This document shows, piece by piece, positions 1 through 5,393 of a stretch of 5,393 nucleotides of DNA. The DNA lies in the NCBI GenBank assembly GCA_026985705.1, contig JALSPY010000016.1, positions 1-5,393 of the forward strand. The letters are read 5' to 3'. Within the stretch, counting starts at the first letter, position 1; every line of letters begins with the position of its first letter. The position numbers were made by a program, and so were the translations under genes. The stretch comes from Hydrogenothermaceae bacterium (GTDB taxonomy: Bacteria; Aquificota; Aquificia; Aquificales; Hydrogenothermaceae). The notes below the pieces were generated by a model. The model made no database searches, was not told the origin of the DNA, and was given only the letters and a program-made list of their open reading frames with translations.

Positions 1-654
1 AACATAGAGAAATGGGCTAAAAGTAAAGGTTTTCAGATAAAAGGAACAAGACTTTACAAAAATGAGCCTTTTCCAGATTTTTCATCATTTGACATACTGG
101 TTATTATGGGTGGTCCAATGGGAGTTCACGATGAAGGAAAATACAAATTTTTAGTAAAAGAAAAAATATTTATAGAAAATGCAATAAATCTAAGTAAAAA
201 AGTGTTTGGAGTTTGTTTAGGGGCACAGTTAATAGCTGATGTGTTAGGAGCTAAAGTTTATAAAAATAAGTATAAAGAGATTGGATGGTTTCCTGTAAAG
301 CTTACAGAAGAAGGGATAAACTCTGAAAACTTTGAAGGATTTCCTAAAGAGTTTGTAGCTTTCCATTGGCACGGGGACACCTTTGATTTACCTAGTGGAG
401 CTGTTAGAGTTGCATTCAATAAAGCAACAAAAAATCAAGCCTTTGAGCACAATAATGGGAATGTTTTAGGATTACAATTTCATTTAGAAACAACTTATAA
501 CTCTGCCACAGAATTAATACAGAACTCAGAGGAAGAGTTAAAGGAAAAAGGAGTGTTTATTCAATCTCCAGAGGAGATTTTAAGTAAAAAAGATAATTTT
601 CAAACTATAGAAGATTTACTGTTTAAACTTTTAGATAACTTTATAAAAAGTTAA
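1..654 (+). CDS. Class I glutamine amidotransferase (GMP synthase-like GATase1), 5' end missing
   Basis: The reading frame is open from the first base of the window, so this is the last 217 codons of a longer gene. The Met at 106 is internal (ILVIMGGPMGVHDE) and is not the start. Numbering from the window start, the nucleophile elbow VFGVCLGAQ places the catalytic Cys at residue 72. The LQFHLETT motif supplies His161 and Glu163, so the Cys-His-Glu triad is complete. The family hydrolyses glutamine and passes ammonia to a substrate or partner. Free-standing members like this are usually annotated as GMP synthase-like amidotransferases of unknown substrate; gamma-glutamyl hydrolysis is an alternative. 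Members usually begin about 15-20 residues before the first visible codon, with a QHVPFEG-like strand, so little is missing. It is cytoplasmic, with no membrane segment. A 95-bp gap separates it from the next gene, so it may be a separate transcription unit. Confidence 0.9.
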   Translation, partial: NIEKWAKSKGFQIKGTRLYKNEPFPDFSSFDILVIMGGPMGVHDEGKYKFLVKEKIFIENAINLSKKVFGVCLGAQLIADVLGAKVYKNKYKEIGWFPVKLTEEGINSENFEGFPKEFVAFHWHGDTFDLPSGAVRVAFNKATKNQAFEHNNGNVLGLQFHLETTYNSATELIQNSEEELKEKGVFIQSPEEILSKKDNFQTIEDLLFKLLDNFIKS

Positions 655-661
655 TTTATAA

Positions 662-707
662 CTTTGTAAGAAATTGCCTTACAGTTTTGTAAGAAATTGC
701 TTTACAA
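662..707. repeat. Tandem duplication of a 22-23 bp hairpin unit
   Basis: Two near-identical units with a 23-bp period share TTTGTAAGAAATTGC, followed by CTTACA in the first and TTTACA in the second. Each unit is an inverted repeat: TGTAAG (665-670) pairs with CTTACA (678-683), and TGTAAG (688-693) pairs with TTTACA (701-706, one G-T wobble), each around the loop AAATTGC. The inner arms, 678-683 and 688-693, can also pair with each other around a GTTT loop. A short T run (708-712) follows the second copy, so a weak terminator for the upstream gene is possible. A paired operator for the downstream operon is the other reading. The repeat is directly visible; its function is inference. Confidence 0.75.
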
Positions 708-710
708 TTT

Positions 711-740
711 TTGTTAAAGGTTAATAAACAATTTTATAAA
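711..740 (+). promoter_or_regulatory. Possible sigma-70-like promoter for the sirC-led operon
   Basis: TTGTTA (711-716) and TATAAA (735-740) are spaced 18 bp apart. In such AT-rich DNA, matches like this arise easily by chance. The predicted transcript start would fall almost on the sirC ATG at 750, which would exclude the Shine-Dalgarno-like AAAAGG (738-743). An alternative -35 is TTTACA (701-706), inside the second repeat arm, with a poor -10 near 722-727. Some promoter in 655-749 is plausible because this is the only sizeable gap before five tightly packed genes. Confidence 0.25.
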
Positions 741-749
741 AGGTAAAAA

Positions 750-1310
750 ATGGCTTACTTTCCCCTATTTGTAGATTTAAAAGATAAAAATATTCTCATA
801 GTTGGTGGTGGAAAGATTGCAGAGAGAAAAATAGATGTATTACTTCAGTTTTTACCTAAGATAACAGTTATAACAGAAGAGATTAAATCAGAAAGAATTA
901 AAGAGTTATATAAAAAAGATAAAATAAAATTAGAATTAAGACAATTTGATATTGAAGATTTAAAGGATAGAGATTTAGTTATTGTAGCTGTTGGTAATAT
1001 TCCTTTACAGGAGAAAATTTATAGAGAGTGTGTTAAAAGAAAAATTCCCGTTAACTCTGTAGATAGTTTAGATTTTTGCAGTTTTATATTCCCTGCAATT
1101 GTTAAAGAAGATGATATTGTGATAGGTATATCAACTTCTGGAAAAGCACCAGCTTTAGCGAGTAAACTAAAAGAAATAATAAGAGATTGTCTTCCTAAAA
1201 ATTTAAAATCAGTTTTAAAGGATATGGTTAGGTTAAGGGAAAGTTTACCTAAAGGTAGAGAAAGACAGAAAATTTTGATAAATTTCCTTAAAAAAAGATT
1301 AAAGGATTAA
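750..1310 (+). CDS. sirC: Precorrin-2 dehydrogenase / sirohydrochlorin ferrochelatase-type protein (single-domain siroheme synthase)
   Basis: This 186-residue protein matches the N-terminal half of CysG and stand-alone SirC/Met8p proteins. The family oxidises precorrin-2 to sirohydrochlorin with NAD+, and some members also insert Fe2+ to make siroheme, the cofactor of sulfite and nitrite reductases. It opens with YFPLFVDLKDKNILIVGGG, and the NAD-binding turn GGGKIAERK lies at 19-27. The segment VNSVDSLDFCSFIFPA (101-116) holds Asp105, which aligns with the catalytic Asp of CysG. ISTSGKAPALASKLKEII (127-144) is the family's typical C-terminal core motif. No methyltransferase (CobA/CysG C-terminal) domain is attached, so that step must be encoded elsewhere. 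The start is supported by AAAAGG six bases upstream. Whether it also chelates iron cannot be read from the sequence. It heads the apparent operon. Confidence 0.93.
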   Translation: MAYFPLFVDLKDKNILIVGGGKIAERKIDVLLQFLPKITVITEEIKSERIKELYKKDKIKLELRQFDIEDLKDRDLVIVAVGNIPLQEKIYRECVKRKIPVNSVDSLDFCSFIFPAIVKEDDIVIGISTSGKAPALASKLKEIIRDCLPKNLKSVLKDMVRLRESLPKGRERQKILINFLKKRLKD

Positions 1311-1313
1311 AGA

Positions 1314-2162
1314 ATGAAAAAAATTACTTATAAACTTCCAACAGAGTTATTCGAGATATTTGCTGTTGAGCTTAATGGTTATGGATTTGAAATATTAGAA
1401 AGAAATGAGAATGAAACAACATTTGCTATATATGTTGAAGAAGATGAGGAGGAAGCTTTAAAAGATGCAGTAAACGAGATATTTAAAGATTTAGGGGCTG
1501 GGGAGTTATTAGAAGAAAAATTTATTCCTGAGGAGAATTGGACAGATAAATGGAAAGAGAATATTAAGCCTATAGAGGTCCCTCCCTTTATTATCTTGCC
1601 TGAATGGGAAATTTATGAAGGAGATAAACTTATACCTATAAAGATAAGAATAGGTATGGCTTTTGGAACTGGTTTACATGCTACCACACAGATGGTTTTA
1701 AAACTTTTACCTAAATATATATCTAAAGGAGATACTGTTTTAGATGTTGGAACAGGAACTGGAATACTTGCAATAGCATCAGCAAAACTAGGAGCTAAAA
1801 GGGTGAAAGGAATAGATATAGATGAAACTGCTATAGAAGAATGTAAAGTTAACTGTTGGGAAAATGAAGAAAAAAATATAGAGTGTGTAAAGGCATCTCC
1901 AAAAGATATAAAAGAGAAGTTTGATATAGTTTTAGCAAACCTAGAAATGAAAATTTTTAGAGAAACCTTTAAGGATATAACAAAACTGTTTAAGAAATAT
2001 CTCATTATCTCTGGTATTTTTAAGCCTACAGAGAAAGAAGAGATATTAAAATTGATAAAGGAAAGTAATTTGAAGGTTGTTGATGAGTTGTCTAAACCTG
2101 AAGATGAAGATAAACCAAAAGATATTTGGTTTGCCTTTGTTTTAAAGCATAATTATGATTAA
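1314..2162 (+). CDS. prmA: Ribosomal protein L11 methyltransferase PrmA
   Basis: This 282-residue protein, the usual PrmA length, uses S-adenosylmethionine to methylate ribosomal protein L11 in the cytoplasm. An N-terminal substrate-recognition domain (about 1-60) leads into the linker PEENWTDKWKENIKPI (72-87), a PrmA hallmark. The signature GMAFGTGLHATTQM is at 114-127. SAM-binding motif I, VLDVGTGTGILA, is at 142-153, and the ribose-binding acidic region GIDIDETAIEECKVN is at 166-180. The motif IV region reads DIVLANLEMKIF (204-215), where family members more often have an ANI-L pattern. The gene begins 3 bp after sirC. Its Shine-Dalgarno-like AAAGGA (1301-1306) lies inside the end of sirC, implying translational linkage. 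Family identity is secure; methylation of L11 is inferred from the family. Confidence 0.96.
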   Translation: MKKITYKLPTELFEIFAVELNGYGFEILERNENETTFAIYVEEDEEEALKDAVNEIFKDLGAGELLEEKFIPEENWTDKWKENIKPIEVPPFIILPEWEIYEGDKLIPIKIRIGMAFGTGLHATTQMVLKLLPKYISKGDTVLDVGTGTGILAIASAKLGAKRVKGIDIDETAIEECKVNCWENEEKNIECVKASPKDIKEKFDIVLANLEMKIFRETFKDITKLFKKYLIISGIFKPTEKEEILKLIKESNLKVVDELSKPEDEDKPKDIWFAFVLKHNYD

Positions 2163-2188
2163 AAATAATTAAAAGGGAAGATAAAAAG

Positions 2189-3031
2189 ATGAATTTTTAT
2201 CCATACTACAAAAAGATTGATATTTTCTCAAAGGCAAGTAAAGAGGCTGAAGAATTCTCTAAAAAGTTAAAAGACTGGTTAATATCTAAGGGAATAAAAA
2301 GTAGAATTTTTAAAAATCTTGCAGAGTTAGAGCACGAGGAGCTATTAAAGAACACAAATCTATTAATTGTTGTTGGTGGAGATGGAACATTACTTATAGC
2401 CACTAGGAGAGTTGCAAGATATGAAATACCTGTTTTAGGTATAAATCTGGGAACTTTAGGATTTCTTACAGAAGTTAATAAGGAAAAAGCATTTCAAGAG
2501 TTGGAAACTATACTATCCAAACCTTTATGTATTTCCCGTAGAATGATGTTAAGAGCTACAGTGTATAGAGATGGTAAAAAGTTAGCTGAGGCAGACTGTT
2601 TAAACGATGTAGTTATTAACAAAGATGTTATATCAAGAATTGTTGATGTATCAGTCTATATAGGAAACACATACATTACAACATACAACGGAGATGGGAT
2701 TATAATATCAACTCCTAATGGTTCAACCGGTTATGCTTTATCTGCAGGAGGTCCAATTGTTTATCCAATGATGGAAGTTTTTATAATTGTCCCTATATGC
2801 CCCCATACATTAACGGATAGACCTTTATTACTTCCACCATTTGAGCCTATAAAGATAAAAATCATCTCTAAAGATAAAAATGCTTGGTTAACTTTGGACG
2901 GACAGGAAGGGACCCAATTAAAATACGGTGATGAGATTGTAGTTAAACAATCCCCTTACTTTGCTTATCTAGTAAGAACACCTTACAAAAATTATTTTGA
3001 TATTTTAAGGGAAAAACTGTCTTGGAAGTAA
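2189..3031 (+). CDS. nadK: NAD kinase (ATP-NAD kinase)
   Basis: This 280-residue NadK/PpnK protein phosphorylates NAD+ to NADP+, supplying reducing cofactor for biosynthesis. The catalytic GGDGT is at 63-67 (Asp65), followed by LLIATRRV. GINLGTLGFLTEV (84-96) is the second conserved block. LNDVVINK (138-145) corresponds to the family NE/ND motif that contacts NAD. The diagnostic block GDGIIISTPNGSTGYALSAGGPIVYP spans 168-193, and IVPICPHTLTDRPLLLP (200-216) follows, all as expected for bacterial NAD kinases. It lies 26 bp after prmA, the largest gap inside the operon. A good Shine-Dalgarno, AAGGGAAG (2173-2180), supports the ATG at 2189. Nothing is truncated, and no membrane segment is apparent. 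Confidence 0.97.
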   Translation: MNFYPYYKKIDIFSKASKEAEEFSKKLKDWLISKGIKSRIFKNLAELEHEELLKNTNLLIVVGGDGTLLIATRRVARYEIPVLGINLGTLGFLTEVNKEKAFQELETILSKPLCISRRMMLRATVYRDGKKLAEADCLNDVVINKDVISRIVDVSVYIGNTYITTYNGDGIIISTPNGSTGYALSAGGPIVYPMMEVFIIVPICPHTLTDRPLLLPPFEPIKIKIISKDKNAWLTLDGQEGTQLKYGDEIVVKQSPYFAYLVRTPYKNYFDILREKLSWK

Positions 3032-3034
3032 AAA

Positions 3035-3514
3035 ATGTTTAGAGTTGGGATAGGTTTTGATTTTCACAGATTAGAGGAAGGTAGAAAGTTAATAATAGGT
3101 GGGGTAGATATTCCATATGAAAAAGGCTTCGTCGCCCATTCTGATGGAGATATATTCTTTCATGCATTAACAGATGCCTTATTAGGTGCTATAGGTTATG
3201 GTGATATTGGGGAGTTATTTCCCGATACAGAGGATAAATGGAAAGATGCTGACAGCTCCTTATTTTTAAAGGAAGCTAACAGAATAGTTAATAGTGTTGG
3301 ATATGAGGTAGTGAATATAGATGGAGTTATAATTTTAGAAAAACCTAAAATAAAACCTTACAGAGAAAAAATTATAGAAAATACAGCCAATATTTTAAAG
3401 ATACAGAAAAACCAGATATTCATAAAAGGAAAAACTTATGAAAAGTTAGGAGATTTAGGAAAGGGCTTAGGTGCTGAGTGTAGGGTTGTAGTTTTACTAA
3501 AAAGAAAAATCTAA
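3035..3514 (+). CDS. ispF: 2-C-methyl-D-erythritol 2,4-cyclodiphosphate synthase IspF
   Basis: This 159-residue protein, full length for the family, catalyses the MEP-pathway step that converts CDP-methylerythritol 2-phosphate to methylerythritol cyclodiphosphate, releasing CMP. The enzyme is normally a trimer with active sites between subunits. The metal ligands are visible: Asp9 and His11 in VGIGFDFHRL, and His43 in HSDGDIFFHALTDALLGA (35-52). GDIGELFPDTEDKWKDADS (56-74) is the flexible-loop signature. The C-terminal nucleotide-binding motif reads KGKTYEKLG (131-139), where KATTxEKLG is usual; the Thr134/Glu136 pair is kept. The start lies 3 bp after nadK and is preceded by GGAAG (3024-3028). 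Its presence implies the MEP rather than the mevalonate route to isoprenoids. No fused IspD domain is present. Confidence 0.97.
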   Translation: MFRVGIGFDFHRLEEGRKLIIGGVDIPYEKGFVAHSDGDIFFHALTDALLGAIGYGDIGELFPDTEDKWKDADSSLFLKEANRIVNSVGYEVVNIDGVIILEKPKIKPYREKIIENTANILKIQKNQIFIKGKTYEKLGDLGKGLGAECRVVVLLKRKI

Positions 3515-3516
3515 AG

Positions 3517-5214
3517 ATGGATAAGAGTATATATCTAATCTGGATATACTTTCTTTCTGTAATTTTTTTTACAAAACAGGTAAAAGAGTATTTACCATTT
3601 ATTATCATTACAGTTTTACTAATACTTTTAGAGGTAGTTAACTATTTCTTTTCATTAAAAACTGATTTTTTGTTAATTGTTGAAACTGTATTAATTATAT
3701 TAGCATTTATACTGAAGAATAATTTCACAAATAAAAAATTTAAATACTTGCTTATATTAACCTTACTTATACTTACCTCTTTTAAGTTTATAGGTAAAAT
3801 CTTTTTAACCCAAAATATCAGAGATGAAGAGTTAATAAGAATACTTCTTATATTCCTAATTTTCAAAAATTTTAAAGATTTTAGAGATTTTTTACTCTGG
3901 ATAAGTTTATTAACCATTCTGTTTTTATCTACATTTACAAATATTTATTTATTCATTACAGGTTTAAGTTTAACGATTGCAATATACTATACAAAGGAAA
4001 TTATAGAAAATCTATTTCGTAAATTAGAGCTTGATAAATTGAGATATAGAAAACTTCTGGATAAAGCTATAAATTTTGAAATCCAAGAGGGATTAAACAA
4101 AGTTAATGATGAATTAAAAATAACACATAAAAAGTTAAAGGAGATTTTTAAACTTAGTAATCGTACTATAAGACCAATAGATTTAGAAGAAATAGGAGAA
4201 AATGTTATAAGTGGTTTGTTAAATTTAGGATATAAGGGAGTAGCTATTTTAATAGAGGATAAAAATAATGTTATATTTAAAAAGGGAGGCTTTATTCCTG
4301 AAATTGAAAAATATAAAAATATAGATTTACAAAATTTTCAAACGGTAAAAATATTACTTAACAGTAAAGTTGTAATAATTCCGTTAAAAACGGATAGTAA
4401 AACTATTGGAGCTATTTTTGTTTATAAAAAATCTGAGATACTTCCTGATGAAATTGAATATTTACAAACCTATACAAACTCTGTATCTACTGCTATAGCC
4501 AAAACTCTATACTTTAAAGAAAAAGAGGAGTTAGAGAGAAACCTATTTCAAGCAGAAAAACATGCAGTGTTAGGGAAACTTTCAGCGGGAATTTCTCACA
4601 ATCTAAAAAATCCTTTAGCAGTTATAACATCATCTGCCTTTGCATTGAGAAGAAAATTAGAAAAAGGTGATATAGAGAAAGGATTGAAACTGATAGATAG
4701 AATAGAGAAAAACAGTAAAAGAGCTGAAGAGATAATTAATAAACTTCTAGATTATGCGAAACCTTCCTTTTACTCTAAACAGAAAATTAATTTAAAGGAA
4801 GTCATTGAAAACTCGTTAGATTTTATTAAATCAAGTATAAAGGGAAAGGATATAGATATAAAAAAGGAGCTTGAAGACATAACTATAAGTGGAGATAGAA
4901 ATTTTTTAGAACAAGCTATAGTAAATATTCTTTTAAATTCTGTTGAAGCTATTGAGGAAAAAGGAAAGATAGAGATTTCTTTAAAAAGAGAAAATAATAA
5001 TATCCTTTTAAAAATTAAAGATAATGGTTATGGTATTCCTGAAAATATAAAGAAAGAGATATTTGAGCCTTACTTTACAACAAAGGCAAATGGAACAGGT
5101 TTAGGTTTATCAATTGCTAAAAAGATAATATCAGAACATAATGGAGAGATAGAGGTTAAAACGGAGGAAGGAAAGGGAACAGAGTTTATTATTAAGTTTA
5201 ATATTGAGGAGTGA
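3517..5214 (+). CDS. Membrane sensor histidine kinase with GAF-like domain; stop codon formed at an IS element end
   Basis: This 565-residue sensor kinase has about six hydrophobic membrane segments in residues 3-158 with only short loops, so there is no large extracytoplasmic sensor. A charged, coiled-coil-like linker follows (160-212), then a GAF-like domain (about 220-335). The HisKA region carries GKLSAGISHNLKNPLAVI, with phospho-acceptor His361. HATPase_c follows: N box NILLNSVEA (470-478, Asn470/Asn474), G1 DNGYGIP (502-508), F box IFEPYFTTK (515-523) and G2 GTGLGLSI (526-533). This NtrB/AtoS-like core normally passes phosphate to a response regulator; none is visible here. The residue after His361 is Asn instead of the usual Glu or Asp. 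The start lies 2 bp after ispF with no good Shine-Dalgarno, suggesting coupled translation. The C-terminal fold looks complete (GKGTEFIIKFNIEE), but the TGA lies in the adjoining element end. The signal sensed is unknown. Confidence 0.95.
   Translation: MDKSIYLIWIYFLSVIFFTKQVKEYLPFIIITVLLILLEVVNYFFSLKTDFLLIVETVLIILAFILKNNFTNKKFKYLLILTLLILTSFKFIGKIFLTQNIRDEELIRILLIFLIFKNFKDFRDFLLWISLLTILFLSTFTNIYLFITGLSLTIAIYYTKEIIENLFRKLELDKLRYRKLLDKAINFEIQEGLNKVNDELKITHKKLKEIFKLSNRTIRPIDLEEIGENVISGLLNLGYKGVAILIEDKNNVIFKKGGFIPEIEKYKNIDLQNFQTVKILLNSKVVIIPLKTDSKTIGAIFVYKKSEILPDEIEYLQTYTNSVSTAIAKTLYFKEKEELERNLFQAEKHAVLGKLSAGISHNLKNPLAVITSSAFALRRKLEKGDIEKGLKLIDRIEKNSKRAEEIINKLLDYAKPSFYSKQKINLKEVIENSLDFIKSSIKGKDIDIKKELEDITISGDRNFLEQAIVNILLNSVEAIEEKGKIEISLKRENNNILLKIKDNGYGIPENIKKEIFEPYFTTKANGTGLGLSIAKKIISEHNGEIEVKTEEGKGTEFIIKFNIEE
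5191..5210 (-). other. Predicted guide segment of the flanking TnpB-type RNA, lying in the kinase 3' end
   Basis: In TnpB systems the guide RNA (omega RNA/reRNA) runs through the element right end, and its 3'-most 16-20 nt come from the host DNA next to that end. Read on the - strand, the element end TAGTTCAC stops at 5211. The next 20 nt, beginning TCCTCAATATT, would be the guide. They are complementary to the last kinase codons. This inference depends on the element assignment; the boundary could shift by one or two bases. Confidence 0.45.
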
Positions 5215-5345
5215 ACTACTACCGATTAAAATCGGTAGCTTCTGTAGGGGTTTGTCGCTTAATGCGACCTTACCCTACACAGGTGGTCACCACACCTTGC
5301 TACCGCTATCTGACAGAAAATTTACCTGCCAGACTTACGGCTACT
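5211..5345 (-). ncRNA. Candidate TnpB guide RNA scaffold (omega RNA / reRNA)
   Basis: The segment is GC-rich and densely paired, as structured RNAs are in AT-rich thermophile genomes. Stems seen (+ coordinates): 5219-5226 with 5231-5238 (8 bp, 4-nt loop); 5243-5249 with 5273-5279 (7 bp) enclosing 5254-5258 with 5264-5268 (5 bp); and 5281-5285 with 5293-5297 (5 bp). A long-range match, 5233-5239 with 5299-5305 (7 bp), would close the whole domain. In known systems the scaffold overlaps the 3' end of tnpB and reads into flanking DNA. The 5' limit here is only estimated from the drop in GC near 5345. The pairing is seen; the RNA's existence is inferred. Confidence 0.55.
5219..5238 (-). repeat. 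Subterminal hairpin of the IS right end
   Basis: CTACCGAT (5219-5226) and ATCGGTAG (5231-5238) are perfect inverted arms around a 4-nt loop, 8 bp inside the predicted element tip. TnpA-type HUH transposases bind such hairpins in single-stranded DNA. It begins 4 bp after the kinase stop codon, but no T run follows on the + strand (CTTCTG), so it does not look like an intrinsic terminator for the kinase operon. Confidence 0.75.
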
Positions 5346-5393
5346 TCCTCTTTTTATTGTTTTGTTTTTCTTTTTTACATATCCCGTTTGGTT
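5322..5393 (-). CDS. Possible C-terminal tail of a transposon protein (TnpB?), partial
   Basis: On the - strand one frame is open from the window edge to a TAA at 5324-5322, giving 23 residues that end KKKNKTIKRGSSRKSGR. A basic tail overlapping the scaffold RNA would fit the end of a TnpB-like protein, and the drop in GC right of about 5345 is compatible with coding DNA. None of the diagnostic TnpB features (RuvC acidic residues, CxxC zinc ribbon) is in view, and 23 open codons can occur by chance. A second frame gives EEVAVSLAGKFSVR at 5350-5309 but has a stop just upstream at 5356-5354, so a decayed or frameshifted tail is also possible. I do not recognise the protein. Confidence 0.3.
   Translation of the reverse strand, partial: NQTGYVKKKNKTIKRGSSRKSGR

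Larger units (their letters stand above)
5211..5393 (-). mobile_element. Right end of an IS200/IS605-family (TnpB-type) element, running off the window
   Basis: Read on the - strand, the segment ends GAAG, then a perfect 8-bp hairpin (CTACCGAT, TTTA loop, ATCGGTAG), then TAGTTCAC. From memory, this GAAG-hairpin-TAGTTCAC layout is typical of right ends of IS200/IS605 elements carrying tnpB. The subterminal hairpin is the kind of structure their TnpA transposase recognises in single-stranded DNA. Composition changes abruptly: about 48% GC in 5221-5340, against a visibly AT-rich neighbourhood. There are no terminal inverted repeats or target duplication in view, as expected for this family. The left end and any tnpA or tnpB body would lie to the right of the window. 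Whether the element is active cannot be judged. Confidence 0.7.

Noticed and set aside
106..654. Start of the amidotransferase at the ATG at 106
   Set aside because: The frame stays open to base 1 with family-like sequence (NIEKWAKSKGF...TRLYKNEPFPDFSSFDILVI), so this Met is internal and the gene is cut by the window edge.
662..706. CRISPR array
   Set aside because: There are only two units, directly adjacent with no unique spacer between them; it is a tandem duplication, not repeat-spacer DNA.
1613..2005. - strand open frame opposite prmA
   Set aside because: It lies entirely within a motif-complete prmA gene, has no recognisable domain, and its Ser/Phe/Ile-rich composition is what the complement of Lys/Glu-rich AT-rich coding DNA gives.
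3642..3917. - strand open frame opposite the kinase membrane region
   Set aside because: Low-complexity Ile/Lys/Asn/Ser product with no motif, wholly inside the kinase gene; a shadow of the real frame. The same holds for - strand frames at 2206-2403 and 3420-3608.
5219..5238. Intrinsic terminator of the kinase operon
   Set aside because: The hairpin is placed well, but on the + strand it is followed by CTTCTG and not a T run, and it matches the subterminal hairpin of an IS right end better.
5221..5345. tRNA or rRNA fragment as the source of the GC-rich structured segment
   Set aside because: No cloverleaf, TTCRA-type T loop with CCA-side acceptor pairing, or recognisable rRNA core sequence could be found on either strand; the nested stems fit a TnpB-type RNA better.

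Overview
The window is AT-rich, densely packed bacterial DNA, apart from a more GC-rich stretch at its right end. Lys/Ile/Glu-rich proteins, 2-3 bp gene spacing and the gene types suggest a low-GC thermophile. My best guess is the Aquificota (a Sulfurihydrogenibium-like organism). This rests on protein style and composition, not on a search.

Layout: (1) 1-654, the 3' part of a class I glutamine amidotransferase whose start lies off the left edge. (2) 655-749, a 95-bp gap with a tandemly duplicated hairpin and a possible promoter. (3) 750-5214, five tightly packed + strand genes that look like one operon: a siroheme-synthesis precorrin-2 dehydrogenase (sirC), ribosomal protein L11 methyltransferase (prmA), NAD kinase (nadK), the MEP-pathway enzyme ispF, and a multi-pass membrane histidine kinase with a GAF-like domain. 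(4) 5211-5393, a sharp change to structured, more GC-rich DNA that looks like the right end of an IS200/IS605-family (TnpB-type) element on the - strand, running off the right edge.

The four central genes are housekeeping functions from unrelated pathways (tetrapyrrole, translation, NADP, isoprenoid). They share a transcript more clearly than a function. The kinase follows ispF by 2 bp with no good ribosome-binding site of its own, so it is probably translationally coupled. No response regulator is visible; one could lie beyond the inserted element.

The most interesting part is the junction at about 5191-5305. The element end supplies or overlaps the kinase stop codon. The adjacent kinase codons lie where a TnpB guide RNA would take its guide. 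The element end also contains nested hairpins plus a 7-bp long-range complementarity that competes with the terminal hairpin. The only part of the transposon protein that could be in view is a short Lys/Arg-rich tail, so the tnpB assignment comes from the end structure and not from protein motifs.
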